From assembly GCF_018596315.1 (NCBI RefSeq), contig NZ_JAHEAG010000004.1:186001-250000 (forward strand): 64,000 bases of DNA. Direction: 5' to 3'. Below the pieces are notes generated by a model. That model was not told where the DNA came from and made no database searches. It saw nothing but the letters and a program-made list of their open reading frames with translations. This DNA comes from Bradyrhizobium sp. SRL28. GTDB taxonomy: Bacteria > Pseudomonadota > Alphaproteobacteria > Rhizobiales > Xanthobacteraceae. Below are positions 62,893 through 64,000 of the stretch, in pieces. Position numbers and translations under genes: made by a program. Numbering within the stretch: the first letter of the stretch is position 1; the number at the start of each line of letters is the position of its first letter.

Positions 62893-64000
62893 TCAGGATT
62901 TAACCAGCCGTGCGGCGTAAAATCCATCCAGCCCGCCGAGCCGGGGGTCGGTATGGGGCAAATGGCAGGGCAGGGTCCGTAAGTCGCCGTTTGCGGTCAG
63001 GATTTCGCTGAGGCCCGCGACCTCGCCCGCCTCGATCGGGGCACGGCGCACGTCCGATTCGGTGGCCAGCAGGGATGCGACCGCCTGCTCGCCCTCTTCC
63101 GGCTCCAGCGAACAGGTGCAATAGACCAGCGTTCCACCTGGCTTGAGCAGCGCGACCGCCCGTTGCAGTAATCGCTTTTGCAAGGCCGTCAATGCGGCGA
63201 TATCGGCTTCCTGCCGCAGCCAGGCCACGTCGGGGTGACGCCTTATGGTGCCGGTGGAAGTGCAGGGGGCGTCTACCAGCACGCCGTCAAAGCCTCCATT
63301 GTCCTGACCGGGCCACTCGGCGGCATCGGTCACCACGTCATCGGCCTGAAGTGAAAGCCGCGCCAGATTGTCGCGCAGCCGCGCCATGCGCGCCGGCGAG
63401 CGGTCGATTGCGGTGACGTGCGCGCCGGCTTGCGCCAATTGCGCGGTCTTGCCGCCGGGCGCGGCGCAGAGGTCGACAATGGTCTTGCCGCCGACGTCGC
63501 CGAACAATCGTGCCGGCAGCGCGGCGGCGGCATCCTGCACCCACCACTGCCCCTCGGTGAAGCCGGGCAGCATGGTCACCGAACCCTGCAGCAAGGTGCG
63601 CACGGTGCCGGTCGGCAAGGTTTCACCGTGCAGGCGGCTCGCCCATTGCGCCGCGTCTGATTTCACGGTGATGTCGAGCGACGGTTCATAGCCGATGGCG
63701 AGCGCCACCTGCCGCGCCGTGGTCTCGCCATACGCGCCGATCCAGCGCGCCAGCAGCCACGGCGGAATGTCCAGGTTCTGCGCTTTGACTTCGTCGATCA
63801 GCGGCTGTCCCTCGCGGGCGCAGCGGCGCAGCACGGCGTTGACGAGGCCGGCATATTTCGCGGCGCGGCGGTCCGATTGCACCAGCCGCACCGAGAGATC
63901 GACGGCGGCGTGATCGGGTACATCCATCCAGAGTATCTGTGCAGCACCGATCAACAGCGCGCTCTGCGCGCGCGGCGCGTCCGTCGGGATGCCGCGATCG
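62893..64000 (-). CDS. rsmB: 16S rRNA (cytosine967-C5)-methyltransferase RsmB, N-terminus beyond the window
   Basis: The frame is open to the right edge (residues DRGIPTDAPRAQSALLIGAAQILWMDVPDHAAVD are encoded before position 63900), so the N-terminal NusB-like part is incomplete. Visible: the rest of the NusB-like domain (KYAGLVNAVLRR), then the SAM domain with VDLCAAPGGKTAQLAQAGAHVTAIDRSPARM, the catalytic motif LVDAPCTSTGTIRRHPDVAW with release Cys, and VYCTCSLEPEEGE with the nucleophile Cys. It methylates C967 of 16S rRNA. The stop is followed by the leftward heparinase-like gene 121 bp on. Confidence 0.95.
   Translation of the reverse strand, partial: DRGIPTDAPRAQSALLIGAAQILWMDVPDHAAVDLSVRLVQSDRRAAKYAGLVNAVLRRCAREGQPLIDEVKAQNLDIPPWLLARWIGAYGETTARQVALAIGYEPSLDITVKSDAAQWASRLHGETLPTGTVRTLLQGSVTMLPGFTEGQWWVQDAAAALPARLFGDVGGKTIVDLCAAPGGKTAQLAQAGAHVTAIDRSPARMARLRDNLARLSLQADDVVTDAAEWPGQDNGGFDGVLVDAPCTSTGTIRRHPDVAWLRQEADIAALTALQKRLLQRAVALLKPGGTLVYCTCSLEPEEGEQAVASLLATESDVRRAPIEAGEVAGLSEILTANGDLRTLPCHLPHTDPRLGGLDGFYAARLVKS

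Overview
The window looks like the replication-origin region of a high-GC Rhizobiales chromosome, closest in feel to Bradyrhizobium/Nitrobacteraceae. This rests on recognised gene order and protein families, not on a database search. Supporting signs are the ppsR-maf-coaE-dnaQ block diverging from hemJ-rho-mnmE-mnmG-rsmG-parA-parB, perfect parS sites on both sides of mnmG, clustered GANTC sites and TTAA-N7-TTAA (CtrA-type) motifs, and many intergenic palindromes built around a GAGCGAAGCG-like core.

Layout. 0-6.8 kb: Smr-domain protein, lytic transglycosylase MltA, Tim44-like protein, SecB, DnaQ, CoaE, Maf and the PEP synthase/PPDK regulator, mostly leftward. 6.76-7.21 kb: gene-free stretch with DnaA-box-like sequences, three GANTC sites and an AT-rich segment, the best oriC candidate; hemE, which flanks oriC in Caulobacter, is not here. 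7.2-15.6 kb: rightward hemJ, rho, mnmE, mnmG, rsmG, parA, parB, with the parS centromere sites. 15.8-20 kb: leftward leuS-lptE-holA. 20-27.4 kb: Cache-HAMP-GGDEF cyclase, YggS, a hydratase-family enzyme, an L,D-transpeptidase, an OmpR-type response regulator, a stand-alone cyclic-nucleotide-binding protein, XthA and a LolA-family protein. 27.5-31.2 kb: ftsK behind a DapC-like aminotransferase, with a CtrA-type site upstream.

31.4-43.6 kb: a GFA protein, a frameshifted DUF4240 gene, a tandem glnK-amtB duplication with a sigma-54-type promoter in front of the downstream pair, a GYF/YjgN-like membrane protein, TesB, a UbiH-family hydroxylase, a Trm112-like protein, a TetR regulator divergent from a small membrane protein with paired operators, a LON-substrate-binding-domain protein, a thioredoxin-TPR protein and tRNA-Gly(GCC). 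43.6-57.5 kb is more accessory: a DUF2235 alpha/beta-hydrolase with five membrane helices and a Cys-rich tail, a PQQ-type sugar dehydrogenase with a dihaem cytochrome c, a ketopantoate reductase, a DsbA-fold isomerase, a MATE exporter, DUF2239 divergent from a GST with a palindromic operator, a serine hydrolase, an SDR and a gamma-glutamyltranspeptidase. 57.6-64 kb: UMF1-type transporter, purH, a heparinase II/III-like protein and rsmB, which runs off the right edge.

Functionally, the left 16 kb joins initiation (oriC), segregation (ParABS), tRNA wobble modification (MnmE/MnmG) and termination (Rho). The middle carries cell-division DNA translocation and ammonium uptake with its PII control. 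No CRISPR array, prophage, insertion sequence or rRNA operon was seen.
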